Source: Siderastrea siderea (Eukaryota > Cnidaria > Anthozoa > Scleractinia > Rhizangiidae). Taken from it: 64,000 nucleotides of DNA. Of the stretch, positions 55,901-64,000 are shown piece by piece (position 1 is the stretch's first letter; each line of letters begins with the position of its first letter). The notes beneath the pieces were generated by a model. It had not been told where the DNA came from and searched no databases. It saw nothing but the letters and a program-made list of their open reading frames with translations. The position numbers were made by a program, and so were the translations under genes. The stretch lies in NCBI GenBank assembly GCA_964030785.1, contig OZ034975.1, positions 358,201 to 422,200 on the forward strand. Reading direction: 5' to 3'.

Positions 55901-58900
55901 TCTTTTATTACACACGCTTAATGAATTTTTGTTGAACAGCTGAGTTGTTGTTATGCAAATTTTGACGACTTTAGGAGCAGTCTTTGAATTGAACCGGGTA
56001 TTGTGAATTCCCCCCTTGCGATTTTTATCCCCGGCTCACGTTTAAGAACAAAGCATTCATGCATTTATCTTTTCTTTGTTCGCTTTCGTATGTTTATTTG
56101 CGTTTCCCACTTCGGCTCGAGTGTTTTCAGTTCCTAAAGAGGGAAATTGATAAATTGATACGCTACGATTTTCATTCCCACCTCACGTTTAAAGAATGAA
56201 GCATAAGGGGCATGTTCAGTGTTTTCCGTGTCGGTTCACGTGTTTTCCCTTAAAAAGTAAAAATTCTAATCGGTGTGTTGCGATTTTCATTCGTGCCTTA
56301 CGTTTAAATAATCAGAGAATCGGAAAAATTATGGATCACAACTCCTAATATACCACTCTCCGATTTAGCTGTTATCGCACTCTTCTGATCGTCTAACGCT
56401 TAGAATGAGGTATACAATTTGCAAGTGTAGTTCAGTTTTTCGTCTGCTTGAGTTTACAAGCGTCTCCATTGCTCGTCTGATGCTTAGAACCAGGTATACA
56501 TGCACATGTAATTTTTTTCCGTCTGCTTGCATTTATAAGCGTCTCCATTGCTCTTCTGACGCTTAGAATGAGGTATACATGCATCAGTGTGTTGCTTTGT
56601 TTTTTCGTCCGTTTAAGTTTACCAGCGTCTACATTGCTCATCCGACTGCTTGTCTGACGCTTAGAACGAGGTATACGTATGCATGTAGGTATGTTTTTCG
56701 TCTGCTTGCATTTGAATATGCGCCTCCATTGATCGTCTGATGCTTTTGTCATTCCTCTGCTTATATTGATAAGCCTGTCCATTACTCGTCTGACACTTAG
56801 AACAAGGTATATATATACATGTATGTCATTTGGTTGCCATTTTCCTCCGTTTGCGTCATGTTAAGCTTTTGTTCACAAACTGACTTCTGGTGAATTGGGT
56901 CGAGTTTTGCTGTGACGGGTTGTGACGGTCCGTCTCAGGCCGTGACGGTTTGCCAACATTTGGTACCCTGGGCCTCCTTTAGCTAACTTCCAGTCCACCT
57001 TGTTCCCAGGGTCTCTCTTCTTCCCATACCCCTGCTAGAAATCTACTTCCGGTAAGGCGTAATAAATTTTGCAACCTGACTTCCGCTGAGTCCGGTCGTC
57101 TGTGCCTACAGTTGGTCCGATTCAGTTCGGGTGTATTGGGCATGAGTGTTATTTGAAATGATGGCACCAGTTAAAACTATAAGGTCAATAGACCCTCTGT
57201 GGACGAAACTTGACTAAGAAAGTGGGTCACCAGTGCAAGCCACTATGTTGAGTTATCCGCAGTACGGCTGCAACGATACATATATCGACATAAGGGCCAC
57301 GATAAGATACATGATATGATATATTATTTTGCCTCACAAAACTAGTTAGTAAATCAACAACTTAGACCATTACTTTCAAATAAGTTATTTCCATCATAAC
57401 AAATTTAACATAGTAATAACACAACATCAAATTGCCTTACAAGGGCTAAAATGCAGAGCTTCGGTAAGGAATACAGTAATTTCACAAATTTGTTGATGTA
57501 ATGTATTTTACTGTATCGTAATATCGCGATATCTTGTTCAAATATCGATATTCGTATAGTAGGAAACAATATCGTGGTTCACCGATGCATCAGTGTATCA
57601 TTGCAGCCCTAATCCACAGGCTTTATCTCTGAAATGAAGGCAGTGAAACCCCAGTTTTTTTACATCTGACATGGGTAACTCATTGAATGCGACTGTGGCA
57701 AAATATGAAAAAAAATTCTGTACTGTTGAAGATTTTGCGTGAACATCCTTAATAGAGTTGTAAGCTCTGGTTGTCGGGCAAGTGTTAGTCTAATGATCTA
57801 AAATTATTTGACGTAATGTTTTGTCCTGCATGTATCTTTCTGAAAAGTATGTTGCTCCACTTTCCAAATAGCTTAATTTTGAAAAATAATTATATTCCTG
57901 TGTCTTGAATGTGATTGTGTGCTCTGTTAAGGTATTGGCTTGGCCCTCGCGAGGATAAAAATGACCCCACTAATGGCAAGCAGGAGCTGGGCTCTCTAAG
58001 ATTGAGAGTTTGTCACACTCAAGACCATGTTTTCCCTTCAAGTTTCTATGATCCTTTGAGGGAAACAGTTCTAGACATCAAAGAAGACCAGGTATGAGAA
58101 TATAACTTGTTTTCACTAGAGATTTTGTTTTTGCATTCATTTTCAGATGCACATTTTGAGATGTTTCTGAGAAGTTTTGCTCTTGCAGCTTGCTAGATTT
58201 TCTGGACTTATTTACTTGTCTTATGTTCCCCCCCCCCCCACCCACCTTATGATCAGGTGGTGAGTTCTCCCTCCTTTCTGTTCTCCACTGATAGACCAAT
58301 GTGATAGGTGCCAGAGGTTGCCATGGTTACCAACCATGTTACCTTGGTTGTCAATATCATTGTGACTAAACGAATGTTAACCAACAGCCTTTTGTAGCCA
58401 TTCTTGAGTCAGACAGACAGAGGTATATAGTTTAGCCCTAATTTTTCATTTGTTTGTCAGGATGTTCGTACAACAGCAGCTCACATTCTGGGTGAGCTTG
58501 TCAAGGACAAGGCTGCAGTAGCCCGGTCATTTGTCAGAGTTTTTTCTCACCATAATCAGGTTTGCTTTTGTAAACATAATCAAATTAAATCTCTACATGT
58601 GCTGAATGGAGGCATGGCTGCAAGAAAGCCACAAATAAATTCTTGAGACACCTTATACCTTGTCTGTGGCCACCCCTCCCCCTATTCAATGTTGGAAAGA
58701 AAATGATAATACCAAATTTTGTAGTCTTTTCAACAGTGCAAAGGAGGAAAAGAGGAAAGGGGGAGAAGATAGCAAGGTGTCTTAGGGCCTGTTTTCAAGG
58801 AGGGAGGGTTACGCTAGCAAGTGGGTTAACCGTAGCAGGAGGGTCAAAGATAGCCCGGTTTCACAAGCATAATTTCACAGGTAGGGTAACCCTACAACCC

Positions 58901-61900
58901 GTGACAACTTAATGCCCTTGGTAACCGCACACGGTTACCAAGCGCATTGGTAACCGTACACGGTTAGTCCAGTCCCTCGGTAACTGCACACGGTTACCCA
59001 GGGACTACAAACAAGTAGAAAGTTTAACCCAGGTAGGCGGATTAACCCTACCTGGAGTGTTTTTTACAAGGGAAAAAGTTAACCTGCCTGCCAGGGTAAC
59101 CCTAGCATGCAGATAGCTAGGGTAACCTGCCTACCCGGGTAGCCCTAGCAGCCTTGTAAAACATGACGAAGAAAAAAAGAGGAATTGTGTGAGTGCTAGG
59201 GTAACCCGCTTGCTAGGGTAACCCTCCCTCCTTATAAATGTAATTATAAATGTGCGGGCCTGAGGGTCTAGTGATAAGCCTGTTGGACTCAGATGATCAG
59301 TAGTTCAAGGGTCATCCCTGCATTAAATGTGATCTTGTTTTATTGCACAAGACCTCCTCCCCTTACATTGCCTCTTCACCAAGTTACTGATTAAAATGGG
59401 TACCAACAAACTGTTAAGGAAAACTAGGGGAGTGTTAATGCTCCTAGTCCTGTACGTGCTGAGCAATATGTTAACGGGAAAAATGTTTAAGTTTTAGATT
59501 CTGTTCACATGGCTGTGCTAGGTCAATTTCATGCTTCAGCAAAGTGTGTGAAAGTCTTTGTATGGGTGTGCATGCTGATCCAGTTACCTGTTTATGTGAT
59601 ACTTTGAATGATATAAAACTTCTCCTTTATAAGGTGTTTTCTTTTCTAAGTAGAGTGGTGCAGTGGTAGTCTGGCACAAAAACTTTGCTGAACAGGATTA
59701 AGGCATGCATGTATCTGGACAATATTATTTTCATGCCAGTGCAAAAGATACCCCATTAGAGTGTGAACCTTAGCCTTAAGTTTGGTCTTAAGGGATATAT
59801 TGATGACTGTTAAGCCCTGCTGAAAAACAAGTATCAACATCCCTGATAATAATGTTACCATTGGTCGGTATTAACTAGGTTCTTGGTTCAGACTGCAACC
59901 TTAAGAGGTTAGGATTAGACTGCATTGAGTCATCATTGAATAGTCAGTAACATTTTGTCTGTGATCTTAAAATGAGCCAAGTTAGTAATACTTGTTAGAA
60001 AGCATGTGCACGTAGTTGACGTTGTTGTTGCTTTTATGTCGTACAATGTATTTTTTGTTTGCAGGTCGTAGATTTCATTAAGTTGGTAGTAGATCATGAA
60101 GTACAAAATACAAAGTGAGTGTGTCATAAAACTGATATTTTGCCTTTTATTCCTTTGCATAGTGGAACAATTTGTTCTGTTAATTTAAACTAGTGTGTGC
60201 TAAATTAATCCTTGCTTTTAAGAAAGTTCTAAGGAGTTTCAGGCTTGGTTTTCTATCATTACTCAGAATGGTACATAAAAGTACCTTGATTTACGCAATC
60301 CTACAGTTGTAGAATAGAAGAACCACAAATTCTTTAAAGGAAAGTCATGGGTGCTAATAAATACTACTTCATGAATTCACTGGTCTGGTCCTTATGTTAA
60401 GCTGAACTGTTTCTTTCAGAGATTCAAATACACTTTTCAGAGGCAATTCTGTGGCAACAAAATCAGTTGACGAGTTCATGAAACATGCTGGCATGTATTA
60501 CCTTCATGACACTATTAAATGCCTGGTGGATGAGGTGAGAACTTCAAAATGTCAGTTCATGAAGTTTAAAATTATAATAATTTAGAATTTTGCATTGTAA
60601 CTGAATAAAAAATAATTTAACTACACCCGTATACTGTTCTTTAATTGCTTTTTTTTTATTATCCTGTTCATTATTACTTGATTTGTTATTTGCCAGTTCT
60701 TCATGTCTTGAAAGTAAATATTACAATTTGATTGGTTATGCAAATGTAATTGTTTGATTGATTGAATGATTTTCTATATGATACATTTTGTGGGGATTTC
60801 ATGTAGGCGTGGAAATTGTAAAAATGTTAAAAAGAAACCTAACAAGAAACCTAACAGTATAAAAACTTATTTTCAGATATTTGATGACCACAAACGCTGT
60901 GAAATTGACCCAGCCAGACTAAGAGAGGGGGAGTCCTTAAATGCCAATTTGGTGAGTATGTTCCTGTTGTTTGTTTGCTATTTGTTTGTTTCTTTGTGAG
61001 ATTAATGTTACCAGTTTGGGAGCTAGTATCTCTTCCAGGCAGAATCCTTTCACCAGGATTTGTCTAAACCTACAAATTGTATGTTTGCAAAAGAGTTTAC
61101 TGCACACCTATCTTAAGTCAGCTTTTGATGTGCTCATGATTGCATGTTTCTGTTTGAGCAATATCATAAATTATCATATTATCATCAGTTATCATAAATT
61201 ATAGGTTTGACTATGATTATTTTATGTGGTGTTTCTTGATGAGTTTTTGTAGTGGATTTTTCTTGTTGAGGCCATGCAGTGTTTTATTTCTTATAATAAC
61301 TGTTTGTGGTTGTGTTATTGAGCTGGTTTTGTTGGTTGGGTTTGTTCACTGTTAGTCGGTTGGTTGTGTTGGTTGTGTCAGTGCAGTTGGTTGTGTTGGC
61401 TGAGTTGTTTGTTTTAGTGTAATTGGTGAGTTGGTACTTGACTAACATTGTCTTTGTCTTCGTTTTTGTAACTGTAGGTTAATCTGCGAGGCTATGTGAA
61501 CAGAATCTTTGCAGCCATCACATGTTCAGCCATGGCTTGTCCCACTGTTATGTGTCAAGTGTTCCACAACATCAGAGAAGCTGCTTCTTACAAATTTCCA
61601 AGTAATAACACTTTGATAAAACATAGAGACCCTTGGTAGATAACAAGCTGTACAGAGCATTGTTAAAAGAACACCATAGTTGCTTGCACTAATCATAGAA
61701 CAATGTTTTAGCCAGGAAAATTCAGTGAAAGATGACAAGGCATCAAATTCTCAAACCCTGTGTAGATTTACAGGGATTTGCTTTCATTTACATAATTTTA
61801 TGATGCCCAAGTGGCACTTGTTTGAGGGGAGGCATTTTATCACATGATTTTAAGTTTGCAAGGTTATGTTCTGCCCAAAATACCAGTTGTACATCCAGGA

Positions 61901-62288
61901 ACAGTGGACTGGTGTTTAATGTTTATGTACTCTGCCAATTCAGTTTTCTTCCCCCGCCCCCAAAGAAAAAATACATGTAGGAGCAACTTGGGCATGCCAC
62001 ATTTAGTAACTTACACACCACCCAGAGGTGTGCTCTTGTTATTTTATGTTGACAGGGACTTGGATGATGTCAGTGAAGTCGATATGAAGTAGTTATCAGT
62101 AGTTATTAGTTGTTATACCATTTTGTTAATTTTTGTCAAAGTTAATCTTCTGCATGGTTTTTTTTTGATGTGTTGTTTCAGATGATGGAGATGTTTGTTA
62201 TACGTCTGTGAGTGGTTTTGTTTTCCTGAGATTCTTTGCTCCAGCTATTTTGAATCCAAAACTGTTTCAGATGAGAAATGAACACCCA
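43153..62288 (+). CDS. RASA2/RASA3-type Ras GTPase-activating protein (GAP1 family), 5' 16 exons, continues past window
   Basis: Exons are 43153-43213, 43279-43396, 45219-45327, 45723-45898, 46296-46388, 46776-46848, 47015-47049, 47169-47220, 53309-53358, 57932-58091, 58461-58559, 60065-60114, 60420-60534, 60877-60951, 61478-61601 and 62182-62288. All are GT-AG with matching phases, giving 499 codons. The protein stimulates GTP hydrolysis by Ras-family GTPases at the membrane. Domain order is C2A (about 17-140), C2B (about 153-290), then RasGAP from about 300. The Arg finger is in NTLFRGNS (Arg 366), and the [12 protein letters not shown] motif is at 479-489. [26 protein letters not shown] and EKSLCPFFGED match the RASA2/3 N-terminus more closely than RASAL1/RASA4. 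The PH/BTK part expected at the C-terminus lies beyond the window. Intron 8 (6.1 kb) and intron 9 (4.6 kb) are swollen by transposons. Confidence 0.93.
43397..45218. other. RASA intron 2
   Basis: 1.8 kb without recognisable element or gene; ends with an (ATG)n run at 45173-45196 shortly before the acceptor. Confidence 0.6.
46296..47220 (+). CDS. RASA exons 5-8: C2B domain first part
   Basis: Codons 155-239. [20 protein letters not shown] then YVSIS form the first C2B strands and loop 1. [20 protein letters not shown] is the polybasic strand 4 and the NPxF/W-E turn common to C2 domains. Then come [20 protein letters not shown]. Four exons of 35-93 bp split one domain. Confidence 0.9.
47461..47844. 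mobile_element. 384-bp Kolobok-like MITE with TTAA target duplication
   Basis: The ends AGGGACACTGTCAC and GTGACAGTGTCCCT are exact inverses. They are flanked by TTAA at 47457-47460 and 47845-47848. AGGG-type ends with a TTAA duplication fit Kolobok; piggyBac also uses TTAA but usually starts CCC. An internal 13-bp hairpin (CTTGAAAACATCA, GGT, TGATGTTTTCAAG) lies at 47631-47659. No coding capacity. Confidence 0.85.
47950..48192 (+). repeat. tRNA-derived SINE, first unit of a dimer
   Basis: The tRNA-like head GTTGGTTAGAGCGCTGCACC and GGTATCGCAGAGGTCAGGGT has a body GCATAAGTTGCGTTAATAAC and CTGCGAGGATCTTC. It ends at GACCAGCTCCCAGTTGGCTT, where the second unit begins. Confidence 0.75.
48193..48443 (+). 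repeat. tRNA-derived SINE, second unit, with (ATT)n tail
   Basis: GGCTTGATAGCTCAATTGGT, TAGAGCGCTGCACTGGTATC and GAATCCCAGCAAGCC form a nearly complete cloverleaf head, but the anticodon and T stems are mismatched. The body is the same as in the first unit but its middle is shortened. The tail is TATATAAATCC then TATTATTATTATT. Confidence 0.75.
49358..49567 (+). CDS. Short C2H2-like zinc-finger ORF in the outer nested element
   Basis: The frame [20 protein letters not shown] ... [24 protein letters not shown] has Cys-x3-Cys and a His-rich helix reminiscent of a C2H2 finger (69 codons). It may be a remnant of the element's own protein or captured host sequence. No start-site or expression evidence. 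Confidence 0.25.
   Translation: MLEQLSSVECGVKSLGIDEGLPSLNGKSPPLCPFGCRYVFSSKADAIHHCRLMDHSAARKWRSQLPKFV
49776..51926. mobile_element. Middle nested TIR element, TA-flanked (2.15 kb)
   Basis: The left end CCGTATTTTTTCGGTTATAA then GGCGCAC mirrors the right end (inverted) CCGTACTTTTTCGGTTTTAA then GGCGCAC. TA lies outside each end. Subterminal GGGGTGCGTCTTATA motifs occur on both sides (49853, 51800, 51870). It has no transposase. It hosts the innermost element. Confidence 0.8.
50344..51478. mobile_element. Innermost nested element, Mutator-like, ~105-bp TIRs and 10-bp target duplication
   Basis: TAGCCTGTTCCAGGCGTTCA and AGCGAGCGAAAGAGCGGG, with AGACTGGGGGAGAG to GAGGGAACGCCTG (50344-50448), are inverted at 51362-51474. 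ATCACTACTC precedes the element (50334-50343) and recurs at 51479-51488. The long TIRs and the 9-10-bp duplication fit the Mutator-like class. The right end carries a few extra bases (AGGCT) beyond the inverted repeat. Confidence 0.75.
52796..52876 (-). repeat. tRNA-Thr-like SINE head (minus strand)
   Basis: The reverse complement AGTTCTCGTAGCTCAGTGGT, TAGAGCATCCGACTAGTGTA and GGTCGTGGGTTCAAATCCCA folds like a tRNA with anticodon AGT. The anticodon stem is mispaired (TCCGA/ACCGA). The 3' flank CTCAGAATTTTTTCTGAG is a typical SINE body hairpin. Confidence 0.6.
52889..52947. repeat. (ATT)n microsatellite
   Basis: About 19 ATT units with one GTT interruption. Confidence 0.95.
53309..58091 (+). 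CDS. RASA exons 9-10: end of C2B and linker to GAP domain
   Basis: Codons 240-309: [25 protein letters not shown], then [20 protein letters not shown] and [15 protein letters not shown]. Splice phase 2 falls inside the Trp codon (TG|G). The 4.6-kb intron between the two exons is almost wholly the 53.4-57.1-kb TIR/satellite unit plus a MITE. Confidence 0.9.
53500..54780. repeat. 131-bp satellite, about nine copies
   Basis: Units start at GAGAGACTT (about 53610, 53743, 53873, 54004, 54134, 54265, 54393, 54528, 54660). They contain ATATGGCAGGTGGG, GTCGGCGGACC, CGGACACGGGCCGTCACGAC and CCCGACAAACC. Because 131 is not a multiple of three, the reading frame shifts at each unit, which produces a staircase of overlapping ORFs on both strands. 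Confidence 0.9.
54981..55180. repeat. Inverted repeat with ~62-bp arms
   Basis: GTGCTACAAGGACGCTGTCA ... CTACACAATAGACCATTCAA GC (54981-55042) pairs with 55119-55180 (GCTTGAATGGCCTATTGTGT AG ... GACAGCGTCCTCGCAGCAC). There are about ten mismatches and a 76-bp loop. Confidence 0.85.
55405..55850 (+). repeat. Four interspersed copies of a GGTAACAAGTCT block
   Basis: TTTTAACAAAACG, GGTAACAAGTCTCCGATTGT and TCCGATTTT recur at about 55411, 55505, 55706 and 55795 with 10-25% divergence. Confidence 0.75.
56385..56830 (+). repeat. 76-95-bp tandem repeat, about five copies
   Basis: Each unit contains CGTCTGCTTG, GCGTCTCCATTGCTCGTCTG and CTTAGAACGAGGTATACATG. Confidence 0.85.
57263..57611. mobile_element. 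349-bp hAT-like MITE
   Basis: The left end TACGGCTGCAACGATACA and the inverted right end TAGGGCTGCAATGATACA are flanked by ATCCGCAG (57255-57262) and ATCCACAG (57612-57619). This is an 8-bp duplication with one later change. The interior is rich in ATATCG. Confidence 0.75.
58461..62288 (+). CDS. RASA exons 11-16: RasGAP catalytic domain, N-terminal two thirds
   Basis: Codons 310-499: [28 protein letters not shown], then [20 protein letters not shown] containing the catalytic Arg finger (Arg 366 by this count). [20 protein letters not shown] follows, then [17 protein letters not shown]. The conserved helix [20 protein letters not shown] carries the FLR signature. All key catalytic positions visible here are intact, so the gene appears functional. 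Confidence 0.92.
58797..59233. mobile_element. 437-bp MITE with AAGGAGGGAGGGTTAC ends
   Basis: AAGGAGGGAGGGTTACGCTA followed by GCAAGTGGGTTA is inverted at 59202-59233. Inside are many GGGTAACC/GGTTACC palindromes, including CACGGTTACC runs (58920-59000). It lies in RASA intron 11. Confidence 0.7.
59256..59325 (+). repeat. tRNA-like SINE head
   Basis: GCGGGCCTGAGGGTCTAGTG, ATAAGCCTGTTGGACTCAGA and AGTTCAAGGGTCATCCCTGC resemble A and B boxes (GGTCTAGTGATA, AGTTCAAGGGTC). The stems do not close well, so it is a pseudo-tRNA or SINE. Confidence 0.4.
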
Positions 62289-62312
62289 GTAAGTAACTAT
62301 TCAGCATTAGGG

Positions 62313-63532
62313 TAGCCTGCGTAGCAGGCGTAAACGGGGAGGGGGAAGGGGAGCAAGAACGTGGGAGAAGGGGGACTGGGGCTAGGGACGAGGGAACGCC
62401 TGCTACAAAGACCCCCATTTGTTCATTTCTCTGGCCGCCAGCTGCCGCAAAATTCTGATTGACTAATTTTTTGACAGTAAGTCCCATGGGAATGACATAA
62501 TTAGACGAGGACGTGCGGTTAGAAGATTTGAACTTGGTTGCAGCAGCCAGCAGGCCGGGCCAGGTAGCGAAATCGAAACCAGAGCGAGAAACGGTAGTTA
62601 GAGCTTTCCAAAGGGAAGAGATGTTTTAGTGGTTTTGCCAAAGGGATATGGTCCTAGAAAGAAGAGATTTTGTCATTGTCAGAGAGGATTTCAAGAAAGC
62701 ATTGCACCGTTTCACACGTGAATTTCCGAGGCAGTGTAAATATCCCGTTTAATATCGGAATGAAGACTCGCCCTTTGAGAACTATAAATTAGAAGAAGAA
62801 GCCCAAAGAAACGCTCGACACCTTAAACAGTGGAACTCAGAGAACTAAAAGCGAAGAAATTATTCTTTGAGAACAGACGGTTGTTTTAAAGTGAAATCTG
62901 CGGTTGCAATAAGACATCACTCAAGCTGTTGACTTTGTAGGGAATCCATGGTAAAGCAACCTACATTTTTTATTGTAAATTTGTATTGAAATAAATTTTT
63001 TTAATTGTCCGATTCTTCACATTATGGATTTCGCGTTACTTTTGAAATTTCAAAACGTGCACTTCGGTCAATATAAATGCCATTCAAAATGTATCGCGGT
63101 TCTTCGCTTGCGTGTTTTAAAATGAGCTTACCTTTCCTAGAAGCGAAAATTGAACGTGTTTGATTTTCAGAAGCAAAGAGGGGTTTACCTTAATAAATCT
63201 TTTTATTTAGAAAAGCTTCGTGTCTCTTATTTCGAAAAAAGCGCAAGTATAAGTTCTTTGATTGGAAAAAAAATTCTCATCCTAACTTTATTTTTAGATG
63301 CTTCATTAAATTCCTGCGTGCAGTCAGTCATGTAGGAAAGCACGCGCCTGTTTCTGATTGGTGGTTGCATTGACAGTTAACTTAGTTAGATTACCTAAAA
63401 ATCGGTGGGCGGAGATGGAAAAATGGGGGTCTTTGTAGCAGGTGTTCCCTGGTCCCTCGCTCCCAGAACCCATTTTTCTCCCGCGTTCTTGCTCCCCTTC
63501 CCCTTCCCCGTTTACGCCTGCTACACAGGCTA
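62313..63532. mobile_element. 1.22-kb Mutator-like non-autonomous element with 9-bp target duplication
   Basis: TAGCCTGCGTAGCAGGCGTA then AACGGGGAGGGGGAAGGGG (62313 on) is inverted at the right end (TAGCCTGTGTAGCAGGCGTA read inward from 63532). The arms are over 100 bp and reach CAAAGACCCCCAT. The flanks are GCATTAGGG at 62304-62312 and 63533-63541, an exact 9-bp duplication. It inserted about 16 bp downstream of the RASA exon 16 donor. The interior has no transposase, only short frames. Confidence 0.9.
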
Positions 63533-63541
63533 GCATTAGGG

Positions 63542-64000
63542 TGATGAACCATTTCTTATGCTTGTTTAAAAAGGGTCTAGAAATACCATGTGGATGTGCA
63601 AGTGGCAGACAAGTGCCAAATTTTATTAAGACCAGAAAAGTGCATTATAATTAGCAGTAAATTTGATTCTTCTCTGTGAGTTAAACATATTACAGCAGAA
63701 TTCTTTTCTTTGGAGAATAGCCGTGTTTTTTAAAGATCCAGTCTTATTTATCATTACCCTTCTCAACTGCATAGAGGCTGCATCCATTCATCTAATGTGC
63801 AGAGCAGAATGTTGTTTGTCTGGACTCAGTGAGATCACAGAAGATAGTTGGGGTAATTCAAAGTCCAGATTGTAGACAAAAATCAATATTTTCTTGAGAT
63901 AACTTGAAACTTCTTATTAAATCATCAAACACAGGGGCATGACAAACTGTGTTCAGTTTGTTAATGGCCTACATAGAAAAGTCGGTCTGATTGAGGGTCC
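63542..64000. other. RASA intron 16, continuing past the window
   Basis: No exon of the remaining RasGAP/PH region was found before the window ends. Confidence 0.5.

Larger units (their letters stand above)
53441..57139. mobile_element. 3.7-kb TIR unit containing several internal tandem-repeat families
   Basis: CCAATACACCCAAACTGAGT followed by CGGACC (53441-53466) is inverted at 57113-57139 with three mismatches. The left end is repeated once more at 53544. Inside, in order, are a 131-bp satellite (53.5-54.8 kb), a 62-bp-arm hairpin (54.98-55.18 kb), four copies of a GGTAACAAGTC motif block (55.4-55.8 kb) and a 76-95-bp repeat (56.4-56.8 kb). The satellite motif GACGGGTTGTGACGG reappears inverted at 56.92 kb near the right end. 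No transposase frame and no target duplication were seen. It fills most of RASA intron 9. Confidence 0.75.

Overview
The window is nuclear DNA from an animal. It has intron-rich genes with GT-AG splice sites, AT-rich non-coding sequence, and many transposon remnants and satellites. A Cys-loop chloride-channel-type receptor, a PAN/EGF/discoidin secreted protein, GIY-YIG (Penelope-like) retroelement debris and a dimeric tRNA-derived SINE together suggest an anthozoan cnidarian, most likely a stony coral. That assignment is inferred from content, not proven.

Four credible protein-coding loci are present. (1) 1-2902 (+): the 3' end of a Cys-loop anion channel. A 42-base exon fragment at the window edge splices in phase to exon 1337-1800 (M1-M3), then 2440-2610 and 2672-2902 (M4 and stop). 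(2) 5489-8257 (-): a complete three-exon SLC16/monocarboxylate-transporter-like gene of 550 codons. (3) 36830-37995 (+): a PAN/apple, EGF and F5/8C (discoidin) protein; the junction between its two exons is one base out of frame. (4) 43153-62288 (+, runs off the right edge): the first 16 exons (499 codons) of a RASA2/RASA3-type Ras GTPase-activating protein, with two C2 domains and about two thirds of the RasGAP domain. A fifth stretch, 32367-33490 (-), is an unrecognised multi-frame reading region that looks decayed or multi-exon.

Most of the rest is repeats. There is a 63-bp minisatellite (11.7-12.8 kb) that is open in both directions, and a ladder of diverged long repeat units (13.2-22.9 kb) interrupted by LINE ends and TIR elements. 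A 57-bp minisatellite (28.4-30.1 kb) carries a CCAAT motif in nearly every unit and has a higher-order duplication. A palindromic TIR element encloses an 18-bp minisatellite (40.1-40.6 kb).

The RASA introns work as a transposon museum. They hold a Kolobok-like MITE with TTAA duplication, a SINE dimer, three TIR elements nested inside one another (48.4-52.8 kb), a 3.7-kb TIR unit containing a 131-bp satellite (53.4-57.1 kb), a hAT-like MITE, and a Mutator-like element with a 9-bp target duplication (62.3-63.5 kb).

I found no CRISPR array, rRNA, bacterial operon or intact autonomous transposase. The most novel material is the TIR-plus-satellite composite elements and the dated insertions with readable target sites, not a new protein system.
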